The notes below the pieces were generated by a model. It did no database searches. It saw nothing but the letters and a program-made list of their open reading frames with translations, and had not been told where the DNA came from. Of a DNA stretch of 64,000 nt, positions 42,905 to 51,150 are shown piece by piece. The position numbers and the translations under genes are program-made. The stretch covers positions 1,054,001 to 1,118,000 of the forward strand of contig JBDWDN010000012.1 of assembly GCA_039977295.1 (NCBI GenBank), given 5' to 3'. The stretch comes from Hellea sp039977295 (GTDB taxonomy: Bacteria > Pseudomonadota > Alphaproteobacteria > Caulobacterales > Maricaulaceae). The stretch's first letter is position 1. Each line of letters opens with the position of its first letter.

Positions 42905-43318
42905 ATGTCGAATTACAGGCGCATACTCGAACCTGGCGCGCAATATTTCTTCACCGTAAACTTGCATAATCGTCAACAAGACCTTTTGATTCGTCATGCC
43001 GACCTCTTCAAAAATATATATGTGAACATCAATAAGCGTCATCCGTTTAAAACGATTGCTATTTGCATTCTACCGGACCACCTGCATTGCATTTGGCAGA
43101 TGCCCGCAGGCGATAATGATTACCACAAACGATGGCGGCTGATTAAGTCCGCTTTCACTAGGGCGCTTAAAAAGACAGGTCACAATAACAAAATTTGGCA
43201 AAACAGGTATTGGGAACAACAATTGCGTGATGAAAGGGACCTCAACAATCACATTGATTACATCCACGGGAATCCCATAAAACATGGATATGTCACTGAC
43301 CTTCAAGACTGGCCTTAA
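42905..43318 (+). pseudogene. REP-associated tyrosine transposase (RAYT), 3' end lost
   Basis: A 137-residue IS200/IS605-like Y1 transposase of the RAYT type: YRRILEPGAQYFFTVNL at the start, the HUH-type motif LPDHLHCIWQMP, and the signature YIHGNPIKHGYV. RAYTs are single-copy transposases that recognise REP palindromes. The frame stops right after DLQDWP. In the same frame the next codons read stop-S-T-W-H-K-stop, where functional relatives usually have DWPYSSFHKY, so a Tyr codon has probably become a stop and the tail is decaying. Activity is therefore doubtful. The 101-nt hairpin lies just upstream. Confidence 0.8.
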
Positions 43319-43521
43319 TCAACATGGCATAAGTAACAAAAATCTATCGATGCTGAACTCTCAATCAATCGCGCTTTATGGGATAAACCGCGATGGGTGA
43401 GCGGTAACACTTCTAACTCCTAATTCTTCACCTGCTAAGGGCGTCCGCCCATTAGCGCCCCGTCCCCCTATTGACCAACGTCTTCCCACAAACTACCAAA
43501 GCCAAAAAAAGGGGGCTGGAT

Positions 43522-45276
43522 ATGGGGCGTTTCATATTGGCGTTGTGCGGGCGCAGTAGGTTTTATCTCAGACAGGTGGCATGCTTGGCGTGGCTGATTT
43601 GCTTTGGCTGTCTATCGGGCGTAAGCTTCGCTCAAGTGCCCCCTCAAGACCCTTCTGACGCGAACACGCAAGCGACAGAGCAACAAGAAGAGCTCGACTC
43701 GCGTCAGCAACTCATTCGTTCACTGCTATCGCTTAACGAAACGCTCGAAGGCCGCAAGACCCGCTTGAATGAACTCATTACGCAGCTCGATAGTGCTGAG
43801 GAGACCACAGATCGTCCCGCTCTAGAGACGGAAGTCGGTGTATTGGCCAAAGAAATTATACAGGCCGGGGATGAGATTGAGATTGTTGTGTTGGGTCTGC
43901 AAGCTCGCGAATATATCGATATTGGTAAAGAACAAAGCGAAGGTGAAATTTTTGATTTGGGCACTGAAATAGGCCAGATATTTCAACCGCTCATCGTCTC
44001 TTTGGAGCGAGCAACCGAGCCGTCCCGGCGCATGGAAGAGTTGCGGCAACTCTCCAGCCGGACGAAACGAAAGCAAGAGGTCGCTCAAACAACACTTGAT
44101 AGCATCGCCCAGTTTCAACAAGACGGCACAGAGTATCCCGAAGCTCTTCAAGACCGCCTGAACAATTATAACACCCTTTGGTCGACACGCCTTCAAGAAG
44201 CTGTCGACCTCGGCAATGCGCTCGATGAGCAACTCGAAGCCGCTAGTCGCGCCAAGGGGAGCACATTTGCCGAATTTGCTGAAGACTTTGGGAGTTTTGT
44301 TTTGAATCGAGGAGCGAGCCTTTTACTCGCACTCGGCTTAGGTATTGGCTTTCTTATTATGTGCCAGCTTCTGCGCGTAGCTCTCGCTAATTTTTACCGC
44401 ACGAAACACACTGGCGTTCTTTCCGCGCCTATCCGAATTATTGGCATGATCATTTCTATGATTGGCGTCATTGGCGCCTTAATCATTGCGATAACAGTTT
44501 TCAATATTCGCCATGACTGGTTGATGCTGGCGATGAGCCTTTTACTGGCCTTAGCCATTTCATGGTCCTTTGTACGCGCTCTACCGACACTTATAGAGGA
44601 AACCCGCGTGCTGCTCAATCTCGGCTCTGTCCGAGAGGGAGAGCGCACCATTGTCAACGGCATTCCTTACCGAATCGACCGGCTCTCTATGTATTCGAAA
44701 CTCGTCAATCCAGCGCTCAATGGCGGCTCATTGATTTTCCCCGTGCGAGAGATGATTAACATGCATTCCCGCCCCGTGGTCGAAGGCGAAGCTTGGTTCC
44801 CCACCGATATTGGCGATTGGATCGTGCGCGGCGGAAAACATTATGAAGTGATAAACCAAACCCCCGAACACGTCATCATACGCCGCCCCGGTGGGTCCGA
44901 AGATTTCATTCCGGTACAAGACTTTGTGAGCACATTATTTGAGAGCCTGTCGGAGGGTTACCGGAAAACCCATATTATTGGCCTCTCCTATAAACATCTC
45001 GCCCTCGCCGAAAGCGAAATCCCGGTCGCCATCTCCGAAGCCGTACATAAACGCGTCGCCGAACGCATAGGCGATGAGAATATTTTGGGTATAGAAACCC
45101 GCTTGACGGAGCTGAGCAGCTCATCGCTCGACTTCAAAGTCCTAATAGACATCGCCCCTGGGCAAGGCCCACATTGGGATAGAATTCAATCCGATATTTC
45201 CAATGGCACGATTGATGTTTGCCTAGAACAAGGTTGGGAAATCCCCTTCCCGCAATTGGTCGTGCATAAGGACTAG
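43522..45276 (+). CDS. MscS-type mechanosensitive channel-like protein
   Basis: A 584-residue membrane protein from the ATG at 43522 (MGRFILALCGRSRF), with GGGGGC just upstream; an in-frame TTG at 43471 was rejected. It has a signal peptide ending near VSFAQ, a periplasmic coiled-coil domain of about 230 residues (REELDSRQQLIRSLLSL type), then four or so transmembrane helices (LLLALGLGIGFLIMC, GMIISMIGVIGALIIAI, LMLAMSLLLALAISW). A cytoplasmic MscS-like beta domain follows (TDIGDWIVRGGKHYEV, HVIIRRPGGSEDFIPV), and an alpha/beta C-terminus. It resembles the MscK/YbdG group. It would release solutes on hypo-osmotic shock. Confidence 0.8.
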   Translation: MGRFILALCGRSRFYLRQVACLAWLICFGCLSGVSFAQVPPQDPSDANTQATEQQEELDSRQQLIRSLLSLNETLEGRKTRLNELITQLDSAEETTDRPALETEVGVLAKEIIQAGDEIEIVVLGLQAREYIDIGKEQSEGEIFDLGTEIGQIFQPLIVSLERATEPSRRMEELRQLSSRTKRKQEVAQTTLDSIAQFQQDGTEYPEALQDRLNNYNTLWSTRLQEAVDLGNALDEQLEAASRAKGSTFAEFAEDFGSFVLNRGASLLLALGLGIGFLIMCQLLRVALANFYRTKHTGVLSAPIRIIGMIISMIGVIGALIIAITVFNIRHDWLMLAMSLLLALAISWSFVRALPTLIEETRVLLNLGSVREGERTIVNGIPYRIDRLSMYSKLVNPALNGGSLIFPVREMINMHSRPVVEGEAWFPTDIGDWIVRGGKHYEVINQTPEHVIIRRPGGSEDFIPVQDFVSTLFESLSEGYRKTHIIGLSYKHLALAESEIPVAISEAVHKRVAERIGDENILGIETRLTELSSSSLDFKVLIDIAPGQGPHWDRIQSDISNGTIDVCLEQGWEIPFPQLVVHKD

Positions 45277-45308
45277 ATTTGGACTCCGCGCCTTAACTTG
45301 GTAATGCC

Positions 45309-45887
45309 TTAACGATATGGCGGCCCTGCGACCCAGCCTACAATCGACTCTCGTCTCCCCCGGGTGATTTCCGTAACGCGGTGGAGGATAAATGACGGAA
45401 AGATAACAATGGTCCCTAATGTGCGCGGTACACTGATAATTTCATCATTGGCCATAAATTGTAAGTCTCCCCCTTCATAGTCATTAGGGTCGGAGAGCTG
45501 CACTGTCAGGCTTATTTTACGGTGAGAAATTTCCCCTGCGCCAAAATCCAGGTGCCAACCAAAAAAGTCGCCCTCGCCATAACAAGCGATCTGTAAGGTC
45601 TCCAGAAAATTCGTGATGTCGAAGCCAAAACATTGTTGATTATAGGCCTTAGCAATATCAAGAAGACGATCATAAATCCAGCCATTGGACTCTGTGTCTA
45701 GCAAGCTCATGACTTTGCTCTTACGCAGAGTTTCGTCATATTTTGACGCCGATGAAACTTCGGCCTTCTTCGCCTCCTCCTCTTTCCACCCGCTCTTGAT
45801 CCTAGCAATTTCATGCTTAAGCAAGCCGCCCTCAAGAACAATAAGTTCTTGAAAATAAGGATTCAAATTTATGGGTTGAGTATTCAT
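45309..45887 (-). CDS. 2-oxoglutarate/Fe(II)-dependent oxygenase, PKHD/prolyl-hydroxylase-like
   Basis: A 192-residue double-stranded beta-helix oxygenase. The iron ligands are H112 and D114 (GWHLDFGAG) and H169 (FILHRVTEI), and R179 is placed to bind 2-oxoglutarate. The GDLQF segment and VPRTLGTIVIFPS fit the P4H-like family. Substrate is unknown; relatives hydroxylate proteins or small peptides. It is convergent with the MscS-like gene and preceded by a palindromic element at 45989. Length is normal for the family. Confidence 0.88.
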   Translation of the reverse strand: MNTQPINLNPYFQELIVLEGGLLKHEIARIKSGWKEEEAKKAEVSSASKYDETLRKSKVMSLLDTESNGWIYDRLLDIAKAYNQQCFGFDITNFLETLQIACYGEGDFFGWHLDFGAGEISHRKISLTVQLSDPNDYEGGDLQFMANDEIISVPRTLGTIVIFPSFILHRVTEITRGRRESIVGWVAGPPYR

Positions 45888-45988
45888 TGCTTGCGGCCCT
45901 CGTCTGACTAGTTTTCTTAACCACGACCTTATCCCCTAACAACAAGATTTTGGAAGGCGTGGACGCATTGCAGATAAACCACATACTA

Positions 45989-46113
45989 TTGTCATCCCGG
46001 ACCTTTTGTATTTTGCTTTGCGAAATGCAATAGGATCCGGGATTTATCTCCGAGCGCAAAACTTTATTGTTAGATCCCGGATCGGCAGGCTTCGCCTTTG
46101 GCCGGGATGACAA
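45989..46113. repeat. 125-bp element with 12-bp terminal inverted repeats
   Basis: The ends TTGTCATCCCGG (45989-46000) and CCGGGATGACAA (46102-46113) are perfect inverted repeats. Inside are two nested hairpins, one closed by ATCCCGGA/TCCGGGAT (45994-46001 with 46035-46042), the other around GGCAGGCTTCGCC near 46085-46100. It lies between two divergent-side genes and codes for nothing. It looks like a compound REP/BIME or MITE-like element. Confidence 0.75.
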
Positions 46114-46134
46114 AAATGAGCAACGGCGCTCTAA

Positions 46135-47394
46135 TTATTGGCCGTCTAGGGAAGGAGTTTCAGGCGTCATAAACACCACCTCATCCCCCATCTGATCCGC
46201 CAAACTTCGGAACATATCCATATTTACATTCATGGAGTGCGTGTAGCCATCTTGGGGATAGGCAAACTCTCGGTCAGCCGCATTTTTGGCTATCACGATG
46301 CCGCGCGTAGGATTGACGTAGATATATTGGCCGTAAATGCCCGCGGCCGTGTAATCGCCTTTATTCGCGCCTTCTTGCGGCATGGGTATCCACCATTGAT
46401 ATCCGTAACCAACGCCCCGTTCGCCTTTGGTTGGGGCGCTGTGAAACGTGGAAGCTTTGACCCAATCTGCGGGGATGACTTGTTTGCCGTTAAACTCTCC
46501 GTCTTGCAGGAACATTTGCCCGAACTTAGCGTAATCGCGGGTCGTCAAGGTCAGCCCGCCAAGGGCAAAGGCGACATTCTTTCCGTCCGTCATATAGATC
46601 GGGGCTTTCTCAAATCCGAGATTTGCAGAATATGTTTCGTTAAAAAGCTGGTGCAGGCTTTTACCTGTGGCCTCGCGCAGGACCATTGCTGCGATATGCG
46701 TATCAATAGACACATATTTCCAGCGCTCCCCTGCGGGCACGTCCTTAGCCGTCAGCCCCGCCGCATAACCGTCCATAGAGCCGCCAAGTCCAAGGATTTT
46801 ACCCATGTCGTTAATATCGGACTTGGGGTCCATATAGTCTTCATTATAGCTTATGCCGCTGGCCATATTCAGCACATTGCGGATGGTCGCGCCTTCATAA
46901 GCCGAGCCCTTAAGGGACGGCGCGTAACTTTCCACTTTATCATCAAGGGATTTAACTGCGCCCGATTCCAACGCCGCGCCGTAAAGCCCCGACATAAAAG
47001 ATTTTGCCACTGACCAGCTGATACGCAAATCATCTTGAGCGGTGCCTTTGTGATAGCTCTCATGAATAACCTTACCGTCTTTGAGAATGACAAGCCCTGT
47101 CGTGTCCAAATCTTTCAGAAGCTTTTCAAGGTCGCGAGACTTGCCATTGACCATAACGGTTTTGGGTAGCGCTTGGATGTCTTCGGGAAAAATATAAGGC
47201 GTGGGCGAAGCCTCGAGCTGTTGATGCAGGAAAGCCGCGTTCATATTCGAAAAATTATGGACGATTTTATCTTCGTCAAACAATGAATTGACCGTTTTAA
47301 GGCGCTGAATATTAGTCCAATTAAAGGCAATGAAAGCCCCGCCAAAGACGAGCGCCCCAAGCGCTACTGCGCCAATTATTCTTCGTTTACTCAT
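46135..47394 (-). CDS. Serine hydrolase, class C beta-lactamase/esterase-like
   Basis: A 419-residue protein from the ATG at 47394 (MSKRRIIGAVALGALVFGG); an in-frame ATG at 47424 overlaps the upstream gene and was rejected. A signal anchor is followed by the penicillin-binding-like fold. The catalytic SxxK is SVAK in ISWSVAKSFMSG, and the YxN-type tyrosine lies in NMASGISYNEDY or a nearby segment. Relatives are beta-lactamases, DD-peptidases and esterases, and the substrate cannot be read. It starts 10 bp after the oxidoreductase gene stop. Confidence 0.88.
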   Translation of the reverse strand: MSKRRIIGAVALGALVFGGAFIAFNWTNIQRLKTVNSLFDEDKIVHNFSNMNAAFLHQQLEASPTPYIFPEDIQALPKTVMVNGKSRDLEKLLKDLDTTGLVILKDGKVIHESYHKGTAQDDLRISWSVAKSFMSGLYGAALESGAVKSLDDKVESYAPSLKGSAYEGATIRNVLNMASGISYNEDYMDPKSDINDMGKILGLGGSMDGYAAGLTAKDVPAGERWKYVSIDTHIAAMVLREATGKSLHQLFNETYSANLGFEKAPIYMTDGKNVAFALGGLTLTTRDYAKFGQMFLQDGEFNGKQVIPADWVKASTFHSAPTKGERGVGYGYQWWIPMPQEGANKGDYTAAGIYGQYIYVNPTRGIVIAKNAADREFAYPQDGYTHSMNVNMDMFRSLADQMGDEVVFMTPETPSLDGQ

Positions 47395-47404
47395 GTGGTT
47401 TTTC

Positions 47405-48313
47405 TCATAAGGTTTCTCCATCAATGATGAGTGCTAATTTCAGCGCGTTATATCCGTCTTGTGCAGTCACAGGCACATCTGTTCCGTCCAATACCGCTTC
47501 GATAAAGGCCTGGCTCGCCGCGCCGAGACTATCCTTAGCGGTGGGGTCTTCGCCGAAATCAGCGTTTAAATCAAATGGCGTATTATGGGTGAGCGTCTTG
47601 GCATTAAAATCGACATGCACATCACCGCTCGGATATGAAATATTCATGGTGCGCGAAAATTCATCTTCTAAGCGACTTGCCGTAAGCGTCGCCGTGCCAG
47701 TCGCAAAAGTTAGCTCTCCTCTACTGAAATCTGGAAAATTTGACCTTTCGGTCCGCGTCTCGCCGCGCACTTTATCTGGCATGCCGCCCATCAACATCAC
47801 AACAAGGTCGAGATCATGCGTCATCAAATCCAGCGCAACCGACACATCCGTGCCGCGCTCTGAATATTTACTCATGCGGCGGCTGATGATTTGGGTTGGG
47901 TTTTCAGAAAGCTTATCAAGCCCGATAGCTTTAGCGACAAAGCGTTCCTGATGACCCACTTGAACCACGAGCCCTTTCTCTTTGGAAAGCTCTACGATTT
48001 TAGCGGCCTCGTTCAGGGTTGACGCCACAGGTTTTTCAATCAGGCAGTGTTTGCCAAATTCGAGCGCCGTCAGAGCCATCGCGCCGTGCGTATCCGCAGG
48101 CGACGCGACAATCACCGCCTCGGTTTGGGCCAGCATGGCTTGAAAATTATCAAAGGCTTGAACCCCATGCTTTTGAGCGTGGACTTTAGCCCGCTCAATA
48201 TCAGGATCATAAATGCCGACAAATTCCGTTTGCGAATGGGCGGCGCATTTACTGGCGTGATAGCCCCCAAAAACGCCTGCGCCGATAACAGCTATTTTCA
48301 ACTTTTTACTCAT
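47405..48313 (-). CDS. Gfo/Idh/MocA family NAD(P)-dependent oxidoreductase
   Basis: A 302-residue dehydrogenase with an N-terminal Rossmann fold (KIAVIGAGVFGGYHA) and the family EKP motif (HCLIEKPVAST) that places the catalytic Lys. The C-terminal domain starts near GHQERF and forms the sugar-binding sheet. These enzymes oxidise or reduce sugars and related polyols, so a role in sugar metabolism or in UDP-sugar synthesis is possible. It is the first gene of the pair with the serine hydrolase, and is divergent from the dehydrogenase at 48369. Confidence 0.9.
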   Translation of the reverse strand: MSKKLKIAVIGAGVFGGYHASKCAAHSQTEFVGIYDPDIERAKVHAQKHGVQAFDNFQAMLAQTEAVIVASPADTHGAMALTALEFGKHCLIEKPVASTLNEAAKIVELSKEKGLVVQVGHQERFVAKAIGLDKLSENPTQIISRRMSKYSERGTDVSVALDLMTHDLDLVVMLMGGMPDKVRGETRTERSNFPDFSRGELTFATGTATLTASRLEDEFSRTMNISYPSGDVHVDFNAKTLTHNTPFDLNADFGEDPTAKDSLGAASQAFIEAVLDGTDVPVTAQDGYNALKLALIIDGETL

Positions 48314-48368
48314 GCCCCTATTAACCCCGCGCCGCCCCTGCTAGGCAAGAGCAAATAGGAGAAATCAC

Positions 48369-49385
48369 ATGACAAAAGCGACTGAAATTCAACTTGCGGA
48401 ATATCCCGATGGCCTTCCGACCAATTCCACCTTTAAATATGAGGAACGCGAGCTGCTAGTCCCTAAAGAAGGCGAGATCACAGTGCGCAATCATTATATG
48501 TCCGTCGACCCCTATATGCGCGGCCGCATGAAAAATATCAAAAGCTACGTCCCGCCATTTCAAATCGATGAAGCCATGACGGGCGGAGCGGTTGGCGAAG
48601 TGACCGCCAGTGCCCATCCTGATTACGCGGTCGGCGACCATATTATGTCTATGCGGGGATGGCGAACAGCCTTTACTGCCCCTGTCGCTCAGATGGAGCC
48701 AGAGGGCTTGCGCAAGATTGATACGTCCCAAATTCCTATCCAAGCCTATCTTGGCGTCGCAGGCATGCCAGGGTTGACTGCCTATGCAGGCCTCTACGAT
48801 ATTGCTAAATTCAAGGCCGGCGATACGGTTCTCGTCTCGGGCGCAGCCGGCGCCGTGGGCTCCGTTGTTTGTCAACTGGCCAAGGCCGACGGCGGTTACG
48901 TCGTGGGAATCGCTGGAACTGATTCTAAGGCAGATTGGCTTAAATCACGCGGTGTAGACGCAGTTGTGAACTATAAAACCTCTAAAAACCTCACAAAGTC
49001 CCTTGTAGAAGCCGCCCCGCAAGGCATTGATGTTTACTTTGAAAATGTCGGGGGCGACGCCTTGGAGGCCGCCATAAATGTCATGAATCCCTTTGGCCGT
49101 ATGGCGGTCTGCGGCATGATTGCGAATTACAATGATAAGACGCCAAGGCCAGGCCCGAACAACCTTATTCAAATCATAGGTAAATCTCTGAAAATACAAG
49201 GCTTTATCGTCTCACAACATGCTCATTTGGCGCCTGAATATATCGCTAAGCTTAGCGAGTTAATGCCGAGTGGAAAGCTGATCAGTCAGGAAACAATATT
49301 GGACGGTATTGAAAATGCGCCTGCCGCTTTCTTAAGACTTTTCGATGGTAATAAGCAGGGCAAAATGTTGGTAAAACTCACGTAA
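48369..49385 (+). CDS. Zinc-free medium-chain NADP-dependent oxidoreductase (CurA/leukotriene B4 reductase type)
   Basis: A 338-residue MDR enzyme without the zinc ligands of alcohol dehydrogenases. Family signatures are MSVDPYMRGRMK near the start, GAAGAVGSVVCQLAK as the nucleotide-binding loop, and GIDVYFENVGGDALEAAIN. Such enzymes reduce the double bond of enones and reactive aldehydes with NADPH, often as a detoxification step. It is divergent from the Gfo/Idh gene, with a 55-bp gap that holds its promoter. HU follows 110 bp downstream with its own CtrA-type box. Confidence 0.92.
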   Translation: MTKATEIQLAEYPDGLPTNSTFKYEERELLVPKEGEITVRNHYMSVDPYMRGRMKNIKSYVPPFQIDEAMTGGAVGEVTASAHPDYAVGDHIMSMRGWRTAFTAPVAQMEPEGLRKIDTSQIPIQAYLGVAGMPGLTAYAGLYDIAKFKAGDTVLVSGAAGAVGSVVCQLAKADGGYVVGIAGTDSKADWLKSRGVDAVVNYKTSKNLTKSLVEAAPQGIDVYFENVGGDALEAAINVMNPFGRMAVCGMIANYNDKTPRPGPNNLIQIIGKSLKIQGFIVSQHAHLAPEYIAKLSELMPSGKLISQETILDGIENAPAAFLRLFDGNKQGKMLVKLT

Positions 49386-49406
49386 CCCCCCATAAAACCG
49401 CACACT

Positions 49407-49422
49407 TTAACCTTGCGTTAAC
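49407..49422. promoter_or_regulatory. CtrA-type box TTAA-N7-TTAAC before HU
   Basis: TTAACCTTGCGTTAAC is a perfect TTAA-N7-TTAAC match, 72 bp before the HU start codon. This is the third such box in the window, and all three are intergenic and near a gene start. Binding is inferred. Confidence 0.5.
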
Positions 49423-49494
49423 TTAAATAATTAGGATGGTTGTTAACGATTCTGCCGCTATTGGCCGATCGACACATCTAAAAGGGAGACCAAG

Positions 49495-49767
49495 ATGAAC
49501 AAGAAAGAACTCGTTGGCGCACTGGCTGATCATTGCGGCACTACACAGGCACAAGCCGGAGAATTTGTAAACGCATTTTGCGAAATCGTAACCAATGAGC
49601 TTAAGAAAGGCGACAAATCTTCTGTAGCTCTTCCAGGCTTTGGCCAATTTATCGCTAAGCACCGTGAGTCGCGCGAGATGCGCAACCCAGCCACAGGCAA
49701 AATGATGATGAGCAAAGCGAAAACATCCGCAACGTTCAAAGCGTCATCTAACCTTAAAGACCTTTAG
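49495..49767 (+). CDS. HU family DNA-binding protein
   Basis: A 90-residue nucleoid protein. It begins MNKKELVGALADH, has FGQFIAKHRESREMRNPATGK (the beta-arm with the intercalating-type Pro) and ends MSKAKTSATFKASSNLKDL. HU bends and compacts DNA as a dimer. The 3' end and the terminator after it are repeated twice downstream between membrane-protein genes. A CtrA-type box precedes it, so its level may follow the cell cycle (inference). Confidence 0.93.
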   Translation: MNKKELVGALADHCGTTQAQAGEFVNAFCEIVTNELKKGDKSSVALPGFGQFIAKHRESREMRNPATGKMMMSKAKTSATFKASSNLKDL

Positions 49768-49806
49768 ATCTGAAAAAATTGATGCGTTTCGGCGCATTAA
49801 AGATTT

Positions 49807-49841
49807 AAAGCCGTCATGGATATTTCCATGGCGGTTTTTTT
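49807..49841 (+). terminator. Intrinsic terminator of HU
   Basis: AAAGCCGTCATGGA pairs with TCCATGGCGGTTT around TATT (one mismatch or wobble), followed by seven T. It lies 40 bp after the HU stop and is repeated in degenerate form at 50741-50780 and intact at 51074-51108. Confidence 0.85.
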
Positions 49842-49880
49842 ATGATTAGACCTCCATGGAGGGCGAATGGGAGGAACGAG

Positions 49881-50654
49881 ATGAGTAAACCGACACGAGA
49901 TAAAGAACTGACTAATCAAGCTGTCATTAACCGCGTAGGATTTGATAGCCTCCTAGAGGATATATTTGGACTCAACATTCGCGCCATAAAAACGATCGGC
50001 GTATTATTCAAAGCGCCCTCAAAATATTTTAAAGCCGCCAAGGCCCCTGACTGGGTCAACCAATTCACACCATCGTTTCGCGTTTGGTTTGGCCTTATGG
50101 CCCTCCTGGCGGCTTTGAAATTCCTTTACACATCTGACGACAATGCCATGGTCCAAGCCTATGTCGGATTGATGGAGCAATTAAAGACCGACCTTAATTC
50201 CGCTCATCCAGATAGTCCGAAAGATTTCGATACGCTGACAGCCGGCAAAGATCTCCTCAAGTGGATATTTGTGTATTTTCCATTTATCTACATTCCTATC
50301 ATGGCCTTACTTGCCGTTATTTACCGCGCCTGGACTGAAAATTTAACTTATGTCACGCGTCTCAGATTTATTTTTGGAACTGTTATTCCAAGTTCAGTTT
50401 TCACGGTCTTTATAACAATCGCGACAGTCTTTCTAAGTGCAAGTGCCTTCTCCTTCGTGGCTATAGTCTCCTATGGAGCAATGGTCTTTCTTGACTTCAC
50501 AACAGCCTTTAGAGGCCCGTATGCGCATGTTAAATCCACCGCGTCCCGCATAGGCCGGTCTTTAGCTTTAACAGCGACATTATTGTTCGTATATGTGCTA
50601 ACCGCCCTAATCGCTATGATGCCCGCATTCTTTATGGTCCTCAAAAACATATGA
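49881..50654 (+). CDS. Multi-pass membrane protein, HU-linked paralogue 1
   Basis: A 257-residue protein from the ATG at 49881 (MSKPTRDKELTNQ), which has a GGGAGG ribosome-binding site; an upstream in-frame ATG at 49842 lies in the HU terminator. An N-terminal cytoplasmic part of about 70 residues (LFKAPSKYFKAAKAPDW) precedes four or five transmembrane helices, the last ending LIAMMPAFFMVLKNI. No family was firmly recognised, though the helix layout resembles DUF3667/Yip1-type proteins. A diverged full-length paralogue lies at 51151 and a fragment at 50739. Confidence 0.7.
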   Translation: MSKPTRDKELTNQAVINRVGFDSLLEDIFGLNIRAIKTIGVLFKAPSKYFKAAKAPDWVNQFTPSFRVWFGLMALLAALKFLYTSDDNAMVQAYVGLMEQLKTDLNSAHPDSPKDFDTLTAGKDLLKWIFVYFPFIYIPIMALLAVIYRAWTENLTYVTRLRFIFGTVIPSSVFTVFITIATVFLSASAFSFVAIVSYGAMVFLDFTTAFRGPYAHVKSTASRIGRSLALTATLLFVYVLTALIAMMPAFFMVLKNI

Positions 50655-50677
50655 ATAGCTCCGAGGCTTCCGCAAAG

Positions 50678-50780
50678 CTCAAAGCGTCATCAGAGCTCAA
50701 AGACCTTTAGGTCTGAAAAAATTGATGCGCTTTGGCACGTGAAAATTTTCTACCGTCAAGTATGTTTCCATGGCGGTTAC
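50678..50780. repeat. HU 3'-end/terminator repeat, copy B (degenerate)
   Basis: From CTCAAAGCGTCATC onward this segment follows the HU 3' end (KASSNLKDL codons), the AAAAAATTGATGCG stretch and the terminator stem TTTCCATGGCGGTT. The copy is diverged, so it carries no functional terminator. Copy A is the true HU end at 49736-49841, and copy C is at 51002. Confidence 0.85.
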
Positions 50781-50978
50781 GAATTCCTGACCTCCGATCG
50801 TGATGTTCAGATTGATGACTTTGTTTTTGCTTGGCTCAAAACTGTTGAATGTGTTCAATCAACCGCATCCCTCATAGGCTGGTTTTTAGCTTTAACAGCG
50901 ACATTATTGTTCGTATATGTGCTAATGGCCCTAATCGCTATGATCCCTGCATTCTTCATGATTATCAAAAACATATGA
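50739..50978 (+). pseudogene. 3' fragment of the HU-linked membrane-protein gene
   Basis: The last 41 residues of this 79-codon open frame (QSTASLIGWFLALTATLLF, then VYVLMALIAMIPAFFMIIKNI) match the C-terminus of the protein at 49881 almost exactly. The preceding residues do not, and the N-terminal two-thirds of the gene is missing. It is a remnant left between repeat copies B and C, more similar to paralogue 1 than to paralogue 2. Confidence 0.75.
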
Positions 50979-51001
50979 ATAGCCCTGATTCATATGCAAC
51001 G

Positions 51002-51108
51002 TTCAAAGCGTCATCAAACCTCAAAGACCTATAAGTCTTAACCTATTGATGCGCCGGGCTCACACCTAAGATTAAAGCCGCTATGGTTATTTCCATGGCG
51101 GCTTTTTT
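51002..51108. repeat. HU 3'-end/terminator repeat, copy C
   Basis: It starts at GTTCAAAGCGTCATCA, which in frame encodes TFKASSNLKDL as in HU, and ends with an intact terminator stem. The HU stop codon is preserved (CTATAA). It lies directly before the second membrane-protein gene at 51151. Confidence 0.88.
51074..51108 (+). terminator. Terminator copy before paralogue 2
   Basis: AAAGCCGCTATGG pairs with CCATGGCGGCTTT (one G-T or mismatch) around TTATTT, followed by six T. It ends the fragment unit and insulates the paralogue at 51151. Confidence 0.75.
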
Positions 51109-51150
51109 GTGGTTAGAACACTATGGGAGTCAACGGGGAGATGTTAGGCT

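Noticed and set aside
46237..47013. A 258-codon open frame on the plus strand
   Set aside because: It is antisense to the well-supported serine hydrolase, has no family match and no upstream ribosome-binding site; such frames arise from the codon bias of the real gene.
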